Shown here: positions 1-7,337 of the stretch, piece by piece
Numbering within the stretch: the first letter of the stretch is position 1
Layout: each line of letters opens with the position of its first letter
NCBI GenBank assembly: GCA_005800405.1
Contig: SYFN01000259.1
Span: forward strand, 1-20,395
Length of the DNA: 20,395 nucleotides
Source: Burkholderiales bacterium
Lineage (GTDB): Bacteria > Pseudomonadota > Gammaproteobacteria > Burkholderiales > Burkholderiaceae_D
Reading direction: 5' to 3'
The notes under the pieces: generated by a model
The model's database searches: none
What the model was told of the DNA's origin: nothing
Seen by the model: the letters and a program-made list of their open reading frames with translations, nothing else
Made by a program: the position numbers and the translations under genes

Positions 1-353
1 ACACCGGTGATGAAGACTTCATCGGTTTTTTCGTTTGTGTTGTTTTGCGCGGTATCCCGTGCAGAGTCATGCTCGGCACTGTGCTCGATCTCGACGGCCA
101 GATCACCGGATTTCAGGAGCAGCAAAGGATCGACACGCGTCAGTACACCCTGCACATTGGCGTAGCGATCACAGGCGCCACTGCGACCTTCGGTAATCTG
201 ACAGAGCACCGGACAGGCATCGCACTCGATCTTGTTGCACGCCATGTCCTCGCTGCGCGGGCGCGATTTGTCGAGCACGCGCACCTCGAACTCTGTAGAG
301 GGCAACGCCTCTGCATGATCGGTACTGTGGTTGACTCGGTTATGTCCGGTCAT
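1..353 (-). CDS. 6-hydroxynicotinate reductase-like Fe-S protein (N-terminal part, cut by window edge)
   Basis: An open frame on the minus strand starts at ATG 353-351 and continues past base 1, giving about 117 residues. A cysteine cluster begins at residue 39 (C39, C44, C47, C51, C61) within CNKIECDACPVLC and then EGRSGACDRYANVQG. I recognise this pattern from proteins annotated as 6-hydroxynicotinate reductase or (4Fe-4S)-binding protein, which lie beside xanthine dehydrogenase-type genes in other proteobacteria. The characterised Eubacterium barkeri enzyme uses reduced ferredoxin to reduce the ring of 6-hydroxynicotinate. The start overlaps the end of the molybdopterin gene by 14 bases, so the two are probably translationally coupled. 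No strong Shine-Dalgarno is visible. Coding sense is supported by the clustered cysteines. The family call comes from memory and the substrate is unknown. Confidence 0.72.
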   Translation of the reverse strand, partial: MTGHNRVNHSTDHAEALPSTEFEVRVLDKSRPRSEDMACNKIECDACPVLCQITEGRSGACDRYANVQGVLTRVDPLLLLKSGDLAVEIEHSAEHDSARDTAQNNTNEKTDEVFITG

Positions 354-3144
354 GCGACTGGGCCGACGGTTGATGCTGCAGGATGGCGGCGCGCACACGA
401 TCGGGTGTCGCCGGTATCGTGTGTACACGCACACCAGTGGCGTGGTGCAGTGCGTTGAGAATCGCGGGTGCTGTGGCAATCAGCGCAGGCTCACCGACAC
501 CTTTGGCCCCATAGGGCCCAAGCGGTTCGTGATCTTCGATCAGGTGGACCGTGATCCGCGGTATGTCTCCGGCTGTCGGTATGAGGTAATCATGCAGGTT
601 GTCGGTACGTCCGCTGATGTATTCCTCCAGGAGTGCCATCCCCAGACCCTGCGCGATGCCGCCATGGATTTGTCCCTCGACTTGCGTCGGGTTCACTGCC
701 CGGCCCACATCATGCGCTGCATGAACATGCAACACGCGCAGGGTACCCAACGCCAGATCGACTTCGATTTCGGCGAACTGCGCGGCGAACGCATAGGTGG
801 CATACGGCACACCCTGACCATCGGCATCCAGCGGTACGGTGGGTGGATTGAAGTAACCACGACCCGTTGCCACGTCGCCACGCGGGTCACTGGGCAGAGC
901 ATGCACTTCGATCGAGCGCACCAGTTCCTTTTGGCGACCGATCAGCAGCGTTCCTTGAACCTCCAGACGCGCAGGTTCTTCCAGTTGCAGCAGTTGCAGC
1001 AATTGCCGGCGCAAGTCCTCGCCAGCAAATTTTGCGGCATTCCCCGATACGAAAGTCTGGCGAGATGCCGAGGATTTGCCGGCGTCTTCCGTCAGGTCGG
1101 TATCGCCCATTACTTGATCCACCAAAGAGAGCGGCAAGCCAACGGCATCGGCAAAGATCTGCGGCATGATGGTAGCCGTGCCCTGACCGATTTCCTGCGC
1201 GCCGTTGTACAGGAACAAGCGACCATTCGCGCGCAGTGAACCAGTCATGGTCGATGGATTGGCGATCACCGTGTTGCCTATGCCGTACCACATGCAGGCA
1301 ATGCCCACACCACGTCGCAAGGTCGAATTTTTTTCGGCGCCTCGGTTGAACGCTTGCGCAGCCGCCTGCGCTTCTTGCCAGGCCAACTGCAAAGCCTCAA
1401 GACAAGCGCGCATGCCCACACTGGCTGACAGTATTTGTCCGGTCGCGGTGGCTTGACCTGCCACAATCGCGTTGCGCAGCCGGAATTCCAGGCGATCGAT
1501 ACCGGTTTTTTCTGCAAGCGCGTCAATCAGTGCTTCCGTCACGATGTGCGCCTGTGGCACACCAAAGCCGCGAAACGCACCGGCCACCGCATTGTTGGTA
1601 AAAATTGCGCGCGTCAGTGCGCGCAGGTGCAGCACTGCATACGGACCCGTGGCGTGCACCGGTACCCGATTAGCGACGGTACTTCCCCAACTCGCATAAG
1701 CACCGGTGTTGAAATCACCTTGAAAATCCAGCGCACTCAGCTTGCCCTCGGCATCGCACGCATAACGCGCATGAATCTGGGAGGGATGTCGCTTGGTGGT
1801 GGACACCATTGATTCGCTGCGGCTGTACACCGTACGGACTGGGCGCTTCAGTGTCCAGGCAGCGACTGCCAGCAGCGGTTGCAGTGATACATCCAGCTTG
1901 CCGCCGAAGCCACCCCCGATCTCCGAGGGCACGATATGTACCGCCTCCGGTGGCAGTTGCAGAATGCGCGCGACTTCCTCCTTGTCCATGACCGGTGTCT
2001 GCGTGCAGGCAAAAACGCGCAAGCGCTCCCGACCTTGATCGACGAATACGTCGGCATAGCCTGCCTCGGGTTCGATGTACGCGTGTTCGACGTAGTGGGT
2101 CTGGTAAGTGGCCTCGGCAATATGCGATGCCTGCTGCATCGCCTGATCAACGTCACCCTTGACCACACGACCACGGCAGAGCACGTTGTCCTGGGCGAAA
2201 TCATGCAGCGGAGGCTCCGCCAACGACAAGGCCTGCTCGGGCGTCTCGGTAGCCGCCGAGAGTTCCCAGCGGATCGGCAACGCTGACTCGGGAATATTTT
2301 GCACTCCGTGCTGCTCGCCTATGATCAGCATCACCGCTTCGCCACGCATGCGCACAAAGCCATCTGCCAGTACGGGCTGATCTTTGGGCTGGGGGAATAC
2401 GGCGAAACTGTTTTCGGGAACATTCTTTGCGGTGAGTACTGCAACCACTGCAGGATAACGCTTGCAGAACTCATTGATATCGGTCACTTCAAAACGGGCA
2501 CGCTGATGCGGTGAGCGTACCGTGCGCATCCATAAACAACCCGGCGGAAATCGATCCGCGCCGAATTGCGCTGCACCGGTGACTTTGGGTGCCGCATCAA
2601 GACGGGCAACTCGCGCACCAACCGACTGTCCGGCATTGGGAACAGGCGCCACTGACGTCACCGAAGTGTCCGATACCGCGAGTATGGCTTCCACGATTTT
2701 TCGATACCCAGTGCACCGGCACAGTACACCGCCTATCCCGTCCAGCACCTGCTGCTCGGTCGGGTGCGGATGACGCTGAAGCACATCCGTGGCCGCCATC
2801 AGCATGCCAGGTGTGCAGATACCGCATTGCGCTGCGCCATGGTCGATGAAGGATTGCTGCAGCGGGCTCAGCTGGCCTTGCTGTGCCAATCCTTCGACGG
2901 TGGTGATCTCTCGCCCTGCACACTGCCCGGTGGCCGTGATACAGGCGCAGATCTGTTCACCATCAACCAGCACGGTACACGCCCCGCAGTCGCCGGCATT
3001 GCAACCGATCTTGGTGCCGGTCAGTCCGAGTTCATCACGCAAGGTGTCGGCCAGACGGCGCGCTGGCGTGTGGACCACGACGGGCCGGCCATTGACGGAC
3101 ATCGGCAAGGTCTGCCCGACCGGAACCTCATGCGGCTTATTCAT
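340..3144 (-). CDS. Xanthine dehydrogenase-family molybdenum hydroxylase, fused [2Fe-2S] and molybdopterin subunits
   Basis: The product is a 934-residue cytoplasmic hydroxylase that inserts water-derived oxygen into a (hetero)aromatic ring or aldehyde. Residues 1-155 form the small subunit: a plant-type [2Fe-2S] site (C48, C53, C56 and C66 or C68) and the second cluster (C107, C110, C142, C144, in CGIC and CRC). From about residue 180 comes the large subunit, with the pterin-contacting EIGGGFGGK near 407, AFRGFG near 523, and GAKGVGEP, whose Glu885 matches the catalytic glutamate of the family. Most relatives encode the two parts separately, so this is a fusion, as in E. coli XdhD. GGAGG lies six bases before the ATG. 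The start overlaps the FAD-subunit gene by eight bases. The family is clear. The substrate is not, although the neighbouring 6-hydroxynicotinate reductase-like gene favours an N-heterocycle. Confidence 0.93.
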   Translation of the reverse strand: MNKPHEVPVGQTLPMSVNGRPVVVHTPARRLADTLRDELGLTGTKIGCNAGDCGACTVLVDGEQICACITATGQCAGREITTVEGLAQQGQLSPLQQSFIDHGAAQCGICTPGMLMAATDVLQRHPHPTEQQVLDGIGGVLCRCTGYRKIVEAILAVSDTSVTSVAPVPNAGQSVGARVARLDAAPKVTGAAQFGADRFPPGCLWMRTVRSPHQRARFEVTDINEFCKRYPAVVAVLTAKNVPENSFAVFPQPKDQPVLADGFVRMRGEAVMLIIGEQHGVQNIPESALPIRWELSAATETPEQALSLAEPPLHDFAQDNVLCRGRVVKGDVDQAMQQASHIAEATYQTHYVEHAYIEPEAGYADVFVDQGRERLRVFACTQTPVMDKEEVARILQLPPEAVHIVPSEIGGGFGGKLDVSLQPLLAVAAWTLKRPVRTVYSRSESMVSTTKRHPSQIHARYACDAEGKLSALDFQGDFNTGAYASWGSTVANRVPVHATGPYAVLHLRALTRAIFTNNAVAGAFRGFGVPQAHIVTEALIDALAEKTGIDRLEFRLRNAIVAGQATATGQILSASVGMRACLEALQLAWQEAQAAAQAFNRGAEKNSTLRRGVGIACMWYGIGNTVIANPSTMTGSLRANGRLFLYNGAQEIGQGTATIMPQIFADAVGLPLSLVDQVMGDTDLTEDAGKSSASRQTFVSGNAAKFAGEDLRRQLLQLLQLEEPARLEVQGTLLIGRQKELVRSIEVHALPSDPRGDVATGRGYFNPPTVPLDADGQGVPYATYAFAAQFAEIEVDLALGTLRVLHVHAAHDVGRAVNPTQVEGQIHGGIAQGLGMALLEEYISGRTDNLHDYLIPTAGDIPRITVHLIEDHEPLGPYGAKGVGEPALIATAPAILNALHHATGVRVHTIPATPDRVRAAILQHQPSAQSHDRT

Positions 3145-3976
3145 GCATCGCCTCCGTCACCGCTCTGCGCACCAAGGTCAACGCCGCATCCATGCGGTAG
3201 GCAGCGGTGCCACGAATATCCTGAATCGGAGACAGACCAGCAAGATCGTCTTTGTGGATGTGGTCCATCACGGCCAAGGACGCGGGCTGGCCGATCAATT
3301 TTTTTTCCAGAGCGTGAAGGCGACGCGCCACTGCCGAACAAGAACCCACCGCGAGCGCAGCACGCGCAATGGCGCCGTGCTCAACCTCAAGCACAGCGGA
3401 CACCATGACAATGGAGATCACCAGATAGCGACGATGTCCCAGTTTCAGAAAAGCCGATCGTGCGGCCGGTCGATGCGGGATGATAATCGCAGTCAGCAAT
3501 TCATCCGACCGACGCGCCGTCTTGCGGCTGCCTAACAAAAAATCCGACAGCGGCAGATAGCGCGTGCCGTGCAGCGAACTGAGTTCAACCTCGGCATCGA
3601 GCGCAAGCAAGGCCGGTACGCCATCTGCGGCGGGCGAGGCGTTGCAGATATTACCTGCCAACGTACCCGCATTTTGAATTTGAATGCCTCCCACTTCGCG
3701 TGCTGCCGCCTGCAGCCCGTGCAACTGGGGTGGCAGTTGCGAGCGCACCAGAGTCGACCACGTGGTCGTCGCACCGATGCGCCAGCGATCTTCTTCTACG
3801 GTGATACCTGCAAGATAGGGAACGCCAGTGATATCCAGCAGGGAGACTGCGACCGGCTTGTCGCCGCAAGCCGGGAAGACATCGGTGCCCCCGGCCAGCA
3901 CCTGACATTCGCGTGAAGCGAGGGCCTGCAGTGCATCGTTCAGGTTGGCAGGCCGAACATAATCGGGAGAGAGCAT
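3137..3976 (-). CDS. FAD-binding subunit of the molybdenum hydroxylase (CoxM/XdhB type)
   Basis: This 279-residue protein passes electrons from the [2Fe-2S] clusters of its partner through FAD to an acceptor. The two FAD-binding signatures of the family are present: LAGGTD at residues 27-32 and QNAGTLAGNICNASPAAD at 101-118. The C-terminal third corresponds to the CO dehydrogenase flavoprotein C-terminal domain. The length is normal for a stand-alone medium subunit. The cysteine in GNICNASP is typical of the family. It is the first gene of the minus-strand operon and its end overlaps the next start (ATG CAT GAA TAA around the partner's ATG). No clear Shine-Dalgarno precedes ATG 3976, but MLSPDYVRP is a natural family start. 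Physiological electron acceptor unknown. Confidence 0.92.
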   Translation of the reverse strand: MLSPDYVRPANLNDALQALASRECQVLAGGTDVFPACGDKPVAVSLLDITGVPYLAGITVEEDRWRIGATTTWSTLVRSQLPPQLHGLQAAAREVGGIQIQNAGTLAGNICNASPAADGVPALLALDAEVELSSLHGTRYLPLSDFLLGSRKTARRSDELLTAIIIPHRPAARSAFLKLGHRRYLVISIVMVSAVLEVEHGAIARAALAVGSCSAVARRLHALEKKLIGQPASLAVMDHIHKDDLAGLSPIQDIRGTAAYRMDAALTLVRRAVTEAMHE

Positions 3977-4400
3977 GAGCGGGGTGCTTGTGCTGGGTTA
4001 GAAAAAGATGGGGCAATCTCTGGCTAATGGCGGCTGTCCGGCATCGGTACTGGATACCCTGCAGTGTGGTTTACAGAGTCGGGGTACCGTAGCATGAACC
4101 CAATCTGCTCGCAATATTACAAATATGATAACTATAATCCACACAGCTTTGATGCAGTGTAAAAATTTCAGAGATGCGCGGCTCATGTAGGTCAACCCAC
4201 TACCCTTTTGCGATAGGCAGGGACATCTTCGTACTCGATTAGCTCCCGGTGGAAAACGGGTATCCGGGTAGGCGATGGCATTTCGTATTTCTCGATAACT
4301 GCGGTTAACGGTATATAGTCGGTTTTGATACTTGCCTCGTCTATCAAAAAGCGGCGCAATCACGTATCCATTCAAATAACTTTTATCAACGGAGGCACCG
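3977..4400. other. Divergent intergenic region between the Mo-hydroxylase operon and the serine hydrolase gene
   Basis: These 424 bases must hold the promoters of both divergent units. The middle (about 4110-4140) is AT-rich and contains TATAAT at 4133-4138 on the plus strand, without a convincing -35 partner. A second weak plus-strand -10 (TATAGT) lies near 4314-4319. GGAGG at 4391-4395 is the ribosome-binding site of the downstream gene. CCCGG/CCGGG arms near 4246-4269 could form a short hairpin. No clear operator, riboswitch or regulator gene is seen. The 250-residue minus-strand frame covering this region (3998-4750) runs into the serine hydrolase gene, resembles no family I know and was not accepted. 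Confidence 0.5.
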
Positions 4401-5687
4401 ATGGACAGCAGCAACCGGAATAACCAGTCACCAACGGTTGAAGACACAGACAGTTCTCGCCGCGATTTTCTGCTCACTGCAGCCAGTATCGGTGTCGCAG
4501 GGGCCTTGCCGTTGATGTCGATGCCGGTAGAGGCGAAAGGCAGAAAGAGTCGATTACAAAAAGTGCTCGATGATTCGGTTGCAGCAAATCGTTTTCCTTT
4601 TGTGGTTGGCATGACCGGCGCAGCATCGGGCGTGACATTTGCCGGTGCCTCCGGTGATGCGGCGCCCGGGAAGCCAGCGGCACCGGATACCGTGTTCCGT
4701 ATTTTTTCCATGACCAAAGGCGTGGGTTCCACCGCAGCCATGATTCTCATTGATCAGGGCAAAATGGATTTCGACACACCGGTGCAGGACGTGCTGCCCG
4801 AGTTTGCCGATATTCAGGTACTCGAGGGATGGGACGGCGACACACCGCGCATGCGTGCACCGAGGGTCAAGGCCACTGCACGGCATCTCGCAACCCACAC
4901 CTCCGGTCTGGAGTATGAGTTCTGGCGTGCCGAAACTGGTGAGTATCTCGGCAAAACCAAACGTCCCTCGATTCTGGCGGGCACCAAAGACGCGCTGTTT
5001 TATCCAATGATGACGGATCCCGGTACCCGCTGGGGCTATGGTCCATCCATCGACTGGTTGGGACTGATGGTTGAAAAAATCAGCGGTCAACGTGTCGATG
5101 TATTCCTCAAGGCGAATCTCTTCGAGCCACTCGGCATGAATGACACGGATGTCGAAGTCAGACCGCACATGCAGTCTCGGCTCGCGGGCGTGAAGGCGCG
5201 CGGTGAGAATGGTCAGTTCGGCGATTTTCCACTGGCACCACCCTCCAATCCTGAGGTCTATGGCATGGGGCACTGCTTGTATTCGACGCCGCAGGATTAC
5301 ATGCGTTTTCTGCGCATGTTCCTCAACAAAGGCAAGCTTGATGGCAAGCGCGTGATGAAGCAAGCCAGTGTCGAGCGCATGCTAATGAATCACATGGGAC
5401 CACTCAAATTCGAAAAAATGGTCACTGCAGCGCCTCCCATTACAGCCGACTGCGATCCGTTCCCGGGCACGACCAAGACGCATAGTTTTGGTTTCCTGCG
5501 TAATGAAGTCGATATTCCGGGGCGGCGTCGCGCTGGTTCGCAGAGCTGGGCAGGAGTACTCAACACGCACTACTGGTTTGATATGAAGAGTAACGTCGCT
5601 GGCGTCATCATGACGCAGACCTTGCCTTTCGTAGAGCCCGCGTACATGGCAGCCTATGAAGAATTTGAAAGGGCAGCCTATAGCTAA
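4401..5687 (+). CDS. Tat-exported serine hydrolase, class C beta-lactamase/EstB fold
   Basis: A 428-residue hydrolase of the beta-lactamase/D-Ala-D-Ala carboxypeptidase/EstB superfamily. The N-terminus carries a twin-arginine signal (SRRDFLL at 19-25, then a hydrophobic stretch to about 41), so the protein should be exported folded to the periplasm. The nucleophile motif SxxK is SMTK at 103-106. A Tyr-containing second motif is YGPS at 213-216, followed by DWLGLMVEKISG, as in EstB-type esterases. A C-terminal region (SQSWAGVLNTHYWFD) occupies the KTG/HxG position. GGAGG lies five bases before the ATG. The gene stands alone and is divergent from the Mo-hydroxylase operon. Esterase, amidase or lactonase activity is likelier than true beta-lactamase, but the substrate cannot be read from sequence. 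Confidence 0.9.
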   Translation: MDSSNRNNQSPTVEDTDSSRRDFLLTAASIGVAGALPLMSMPVEAKGRKSRLQKVLDDSVAANRFPFVVGMTGAASGVTFAGASGDAAPGKPAAPDTVFRIFSMTKGVGSTAAMILIDQGKMDFDTPVQDVLPEFADIQVLEGWDGDTPRMRAPRVKATARHLATHTSGLEYEFWRAETGEYLGKTKRPSILAGTKDALFYPMMTDPGTRWGYGPSIDWLGLMVEKISGQRVDVFLKANLFEPLGMNDTDVEVRPHMQSRLAGVKARGENGQFGDFPLAPPSNPEVYGMGHCLYSTPQDYMRFLRMFLNKGKLDGKRVMKQASVERMLMNHMGPLKFEKMVTAAPPITADCDPFPGTTKTHSFGFLRNEVDIPGRRRAGSQSWAGVLNTHYWFDMKSNVAGVIMTQTLPFVEPAYMAAYEEFERAAYS

Positions 5688-5702
5688 GCATTTTTGTATC
5701 AC

Positions 5703-5732
5703 GACGAGCGGTGAACTTCACGCCGCATCGTC
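5703..5732. repeat. Hairpin downstream of the serine hydrolase gene
   Basis: GACGA/TCGTC, GCGG/CCGC and TGAA/TTCA can pair as a bulged stem with almost no loop, 15 bases after the stop of the serine hydrolase gene. It lies between two convergent genes (the DUF4174 gene ends at 5792). No T-run follows on either strand, so it is not a canonical intrinsic terminator. It may block 3' exonucleases or act as a weak bidirectional terminator. Confidence 0.35.
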
Positions 5733-5791
5733 TCAGGTGGGATGCACGCCACGTTCATCTCACCTGCAGTCCTGACTTGCGAACCGCATGA

Positions 5792-6343
5792 TCAGCACTT
5801 CTCAGTACTAACCTCCCTTTTTCGCAAGGGCATGGCATCAATGAAAGTGAAAAGCTCTTTCATCGAGGTGTTGTGGGTATTGAGTTTGACTTTGCCATCC
5901 TTGCCGACCAAGACCAGTCGGAATGCTTTGTCCGTTATTGAAAATTGTTGGCTCAGCGTTTGGTAAGCAGCGGAGCCGGCGATGAGATCAATGTGAACGA
6001 GATCACGTTTTCTGAACTCACAAGAATGCTGCGCGATCTGCTGAATAATCGATAGTCGCTCGGGTGCCGATTTGTCCGACGAGAATGTGACCAGGACGCG
6101 GTGCGTCCACAGATAGTCTTTGAGTTGATCAGCGCGTGCAGAAAAGCAAACAAGAAGAAGTGCGATGATTGTTAATAGATGGTAGGCAAACCGATGCGCA
6201 TTGAACGATGGTGTCCATTGTTTTGATTGACGCAACGACGTCTGAGCCTTGATATTCCACGCTGGCGCAGCGCTGGCTGGCGCTGTCTGGGCAAGCGAGG
6301 TGAATGTGCTCGGCGTTTCTCTCAATCCTGCTAACGCTCTCAT
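5792..6343 (-). CDS. DUF4174 domain protein, probably secreted
   Basis: The frame encodes up to 183 residues. The DUF4174 domain covers about residues 73-178: DQLKDYLWTHRVLVTFS at the start, a central FRKRDLVHIDL, LVGKDGKVKLN, and the typical end MKELFTFIDAMPLRKREV. A hydrophobic segment with an ARA|D cleavage site (about residues 54-71) looks like a signal peptide, giving a small periplasmic protein with a thioredoxin-like appearance. The first ATG (6343) leaves an unusually long N-region and lacks a Shine-Dalgarno. TTG at 6235-6233, with AAGG 11 bases upstream, would give a more normal signal peptide, so the true start is uncertain. It follows the UmuD-like gene by 91 bases on the same strand and could share its transcript. 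Function of the family is unknown to me. Confidence 0.72.
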   Translation of the reverse strand: MRALAGLRETPSTFTSLAQTAPASAAPAWNIKAQTSLRQSKQWTPSFNAHRFAYHLLTIIALLLVCFSARADQLKDYLWTHRVLVTFSSDKSAPERLSIIQQIAQHSCEFRKRDLVHIDLIAGSAAYQTLSQQFSITDKAFRLVLVGKDGKVKLNTHNTSMKELFTFIDAMPLRKREVSTEKC

Positions 6344-6434
6344 AGTCTGTGAAAATCAGATCCCCGGCGACACTGCGTGACCGGTGTCAGATTGGCGGGC
6401 GCAGAATGCTTCCGGCACCTCACTCAAGCAGCTT

Positions 6435-6833
6435 TTACTGTTTCCGGATGATGTAGGTCACCGTGCCCCAGATGGGAAGCGGTTTGATTCCATTTTCTGG
6501 TTTGTCTGGCGAATCAGGCGCAGTCTTAGCTGATTGTAAATGGTGGCGCCCAATTATTAGCGCATTATTTGCTGAAATAATAACGAGCTGCTGGTCTGCG
6601 GGATTGACTGCTCGGTCAACAACAAGCAGATCACCGGGTCTGAGCGCATACTGATCCGCACAGGGATCACGGACTGGGAAAATGATCGTCGATGCCGGTC
6701 TGGGTATTAAAAGATCGTCAAGTGTCAGAGGTAAAGCGGCAGTATTGCCTGATTGACTGTCAATAAGCTGATCCGCAGCGGCTGTTGAGGCGCTGGGGAG
6801 AGATAAAACAAGGCTTTGGGATAAATCCGACAT
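6435..6833 (-). CDS. UmuD-like (S24/LexA fold) protein with apparently lost catalytic dyad
   Basis: A 132-residue protein. Residues 36-74 (LPLTLDDLLIPRPAST, then PGDLLVVDRAV) and the end (IWGTVTYII at 121-129) match the UmuD pattern LDLNELL..HPA.T, GD.LVVDRSL and IWGVVTY. Aligned without gaps from memory, the UmuD nucleophile in GDSM corresponds to C58 (RDPC), and the catalytic lysine of VKRL corresponds to G95 (IIGRH). Self-cleavage is therefore unlikely. No Ala-Gly or Cys-Gly pair is seen in the N-terminal arm where UmuD is cut. A LexA box lies eight bases upstream of the ATG. No umuC follows: the next gene is DUF4174. No Shine-Dalgarno is visible. It may be an SOS-induced UmuD'-like mimic or a decaying paralogue. 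Confidence 0.75.
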   Translation of the reverse strand: MSDLSQSLVLSLPSASTAAADQLIDSQSGNTAALPLTLDDLLIPRPASTIIFPVRDPCADQYALRPGDLLVVDRAVNPADQQLVIISANNALIIGRHHLQSAKTAPDSPDKPENGIKPLPIWGTVTYIIRKQ

Positions 6834-6839
6834 GGGGTG

Positions 6840-6868
6840 AGATTACTGTATATTTATACAGTAATCAA
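6840..6868 (-). promoter_or_regulatory. Candidate sigma70 promoter of the UmuD-like gene, overlapping the SOS box
   Basis: On the minus strand TTGATT (6868-6863) and TAATCT (6845-6840) are separated by 17 bases, and the spacer is the core of the LexA palindrome. The -10 ends only six bases before the ATG at 6833. The transcript would then be leaderless or nearly so, consistent with the lack of a Shine-Dalgarno. The -35 matches four of six consensus bases and the -10 is weaker. Confidence 0.45.
6841..6866. promoter_or_regulatory. LexA-binding SOS box
   Basis: The core is TACTGTATATTTATACAGTA (6844-6863), one base from the E. coli consensus TACTG(TA)5CAGTA. It sits in a longer palindrome with perfect 12-base arms, GATTACTGTATA and TATACAGTAATC, around a central TT. 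It lies between the UmuD-like gene (minus) and the adhesin-E-like gene (plus), within the predicted minus promoter. Repression of the UmuD-like gene by LexA and induction by DNA damage follow from established SOS biology. An effect on the plus-strand gene is possible but less certain. Confidence 0.9.
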
Positions 6869-6947
6869 GCCCACCAAAATAATTATTTAATTAATAATAT
6901 TTTCTCTGTTCATGATTGTATCTGTGAGAAAACAAGGGGCAACCGAT

Positions 6948-7337
6948 ATGAAACGAACGCTATGCTGTTTACTGCTCATGACTTGCTCGATGTCGTGGGC
7001 CGAATTGGAGATAACTTCAGGGGCGCCCGAGCAAGTTGTTTATCACGACAAGACAACGAAGGTCAGAGTGGGAAACATCGTTAAAATGTGGACGATGACG
7101 GATTTTCCTGAAGCCAGAGAAGATGGGTTCGGAGATTTTTTATCAATAAAGACCTATGATGCATTTGACTGCAAAAAGAGATTTCATGCGTTGGTTCAAG
7201 CGTTTTTCTACGCCGATAAACTGGCAACGGGCAATGTTATTCGCTCACTGAAGATCAAGTACGCCGAGCTGGATTGGCTGCCGATCAAGCCTGAGACGGT
7301 CGCCGAGGAAGAGCTGCAAATTGCCTGTGAAAATTAA
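6948..7337 (+). CDS. Small secreted protein, surface-adhesin E-like
   Basis: A 129-residue protein starting at ATG 6948, chosen over ATG 6912 because AAGGGG lies nearby upstream and because this start gives a clean signal peptide (residues 1-18, ending MSWA|ELEI). The mature part shows a pattern I associate with the surface-adhesin E family: VRVGNIVKMWTMTDFPEA, then a Gly-rich turn, DFLSIKTYDAFDCKKRF, and a final cysteine near the C-terminus (IACEN). The two mature-region cysteines could form a disulfide in the periplasm. The gene is monocistronic, and its upstream region is shared with the SOS box and is strongly AT-rich (6872-6902). Role unknown; despite the family name there is no evidence of adhesion here. 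Confidence 0.65.
   Translation: MKRTLCCLLLMTCSMSWAELEITSGAPEQVVYHDKTTKVRVGNIVKMWTMTDFPEAREDGFGDFLSIKTYDAFDCKKRFHALVQAFFYADKLATGNVIRSLKIKYAELDWLPIKPETVAEEELQIACEN

Noticed and set aside
331..1239. 302-residue plus-strand frame opposite the molybdopterin gene
   Set aside because: Lies antisense within a gene carrying clear family motifs; composition is arginine/glutamine-rich as expected for a shadow frame.
2764..3535. Plus-strand frames of 214 and 248 residues opposite the Mo-hydroxylase subunits
   Set aside because: Antisense to iron-sulfur and FAD motifs; low-complexity composition.
4133..4138. Perfect TATAAT as a promoter of the serine hydrolase gene
   Set aside because: No acceptable -35 box at 16-18 bases and it is 260 bases from the start codon, so it is mentioned only within the intergenic entry.
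3998..4750. 250-residue minus-strand open frame spanning the intergenic region and the start of the serine hydrolase gene
   Set aside because: Overlaps a well-supported gene on the other strand by about 350 bases, shows no recognisable domain and has no good ribosome-binding site.
4554..5363. 269-residue minus-strand frame inside the serine hydrolase gene
   Set aside because: Antisense shadow of a gene with a Tat signal and an SxxK motif; Cys/His-rich without a plausible fold.
6344..6434. Possible umuC remnant after the UmuD-like gene
   Set aside because: Only 91 bases; translation in all minus-strand frames shows nothing like the start or end of UmuC.
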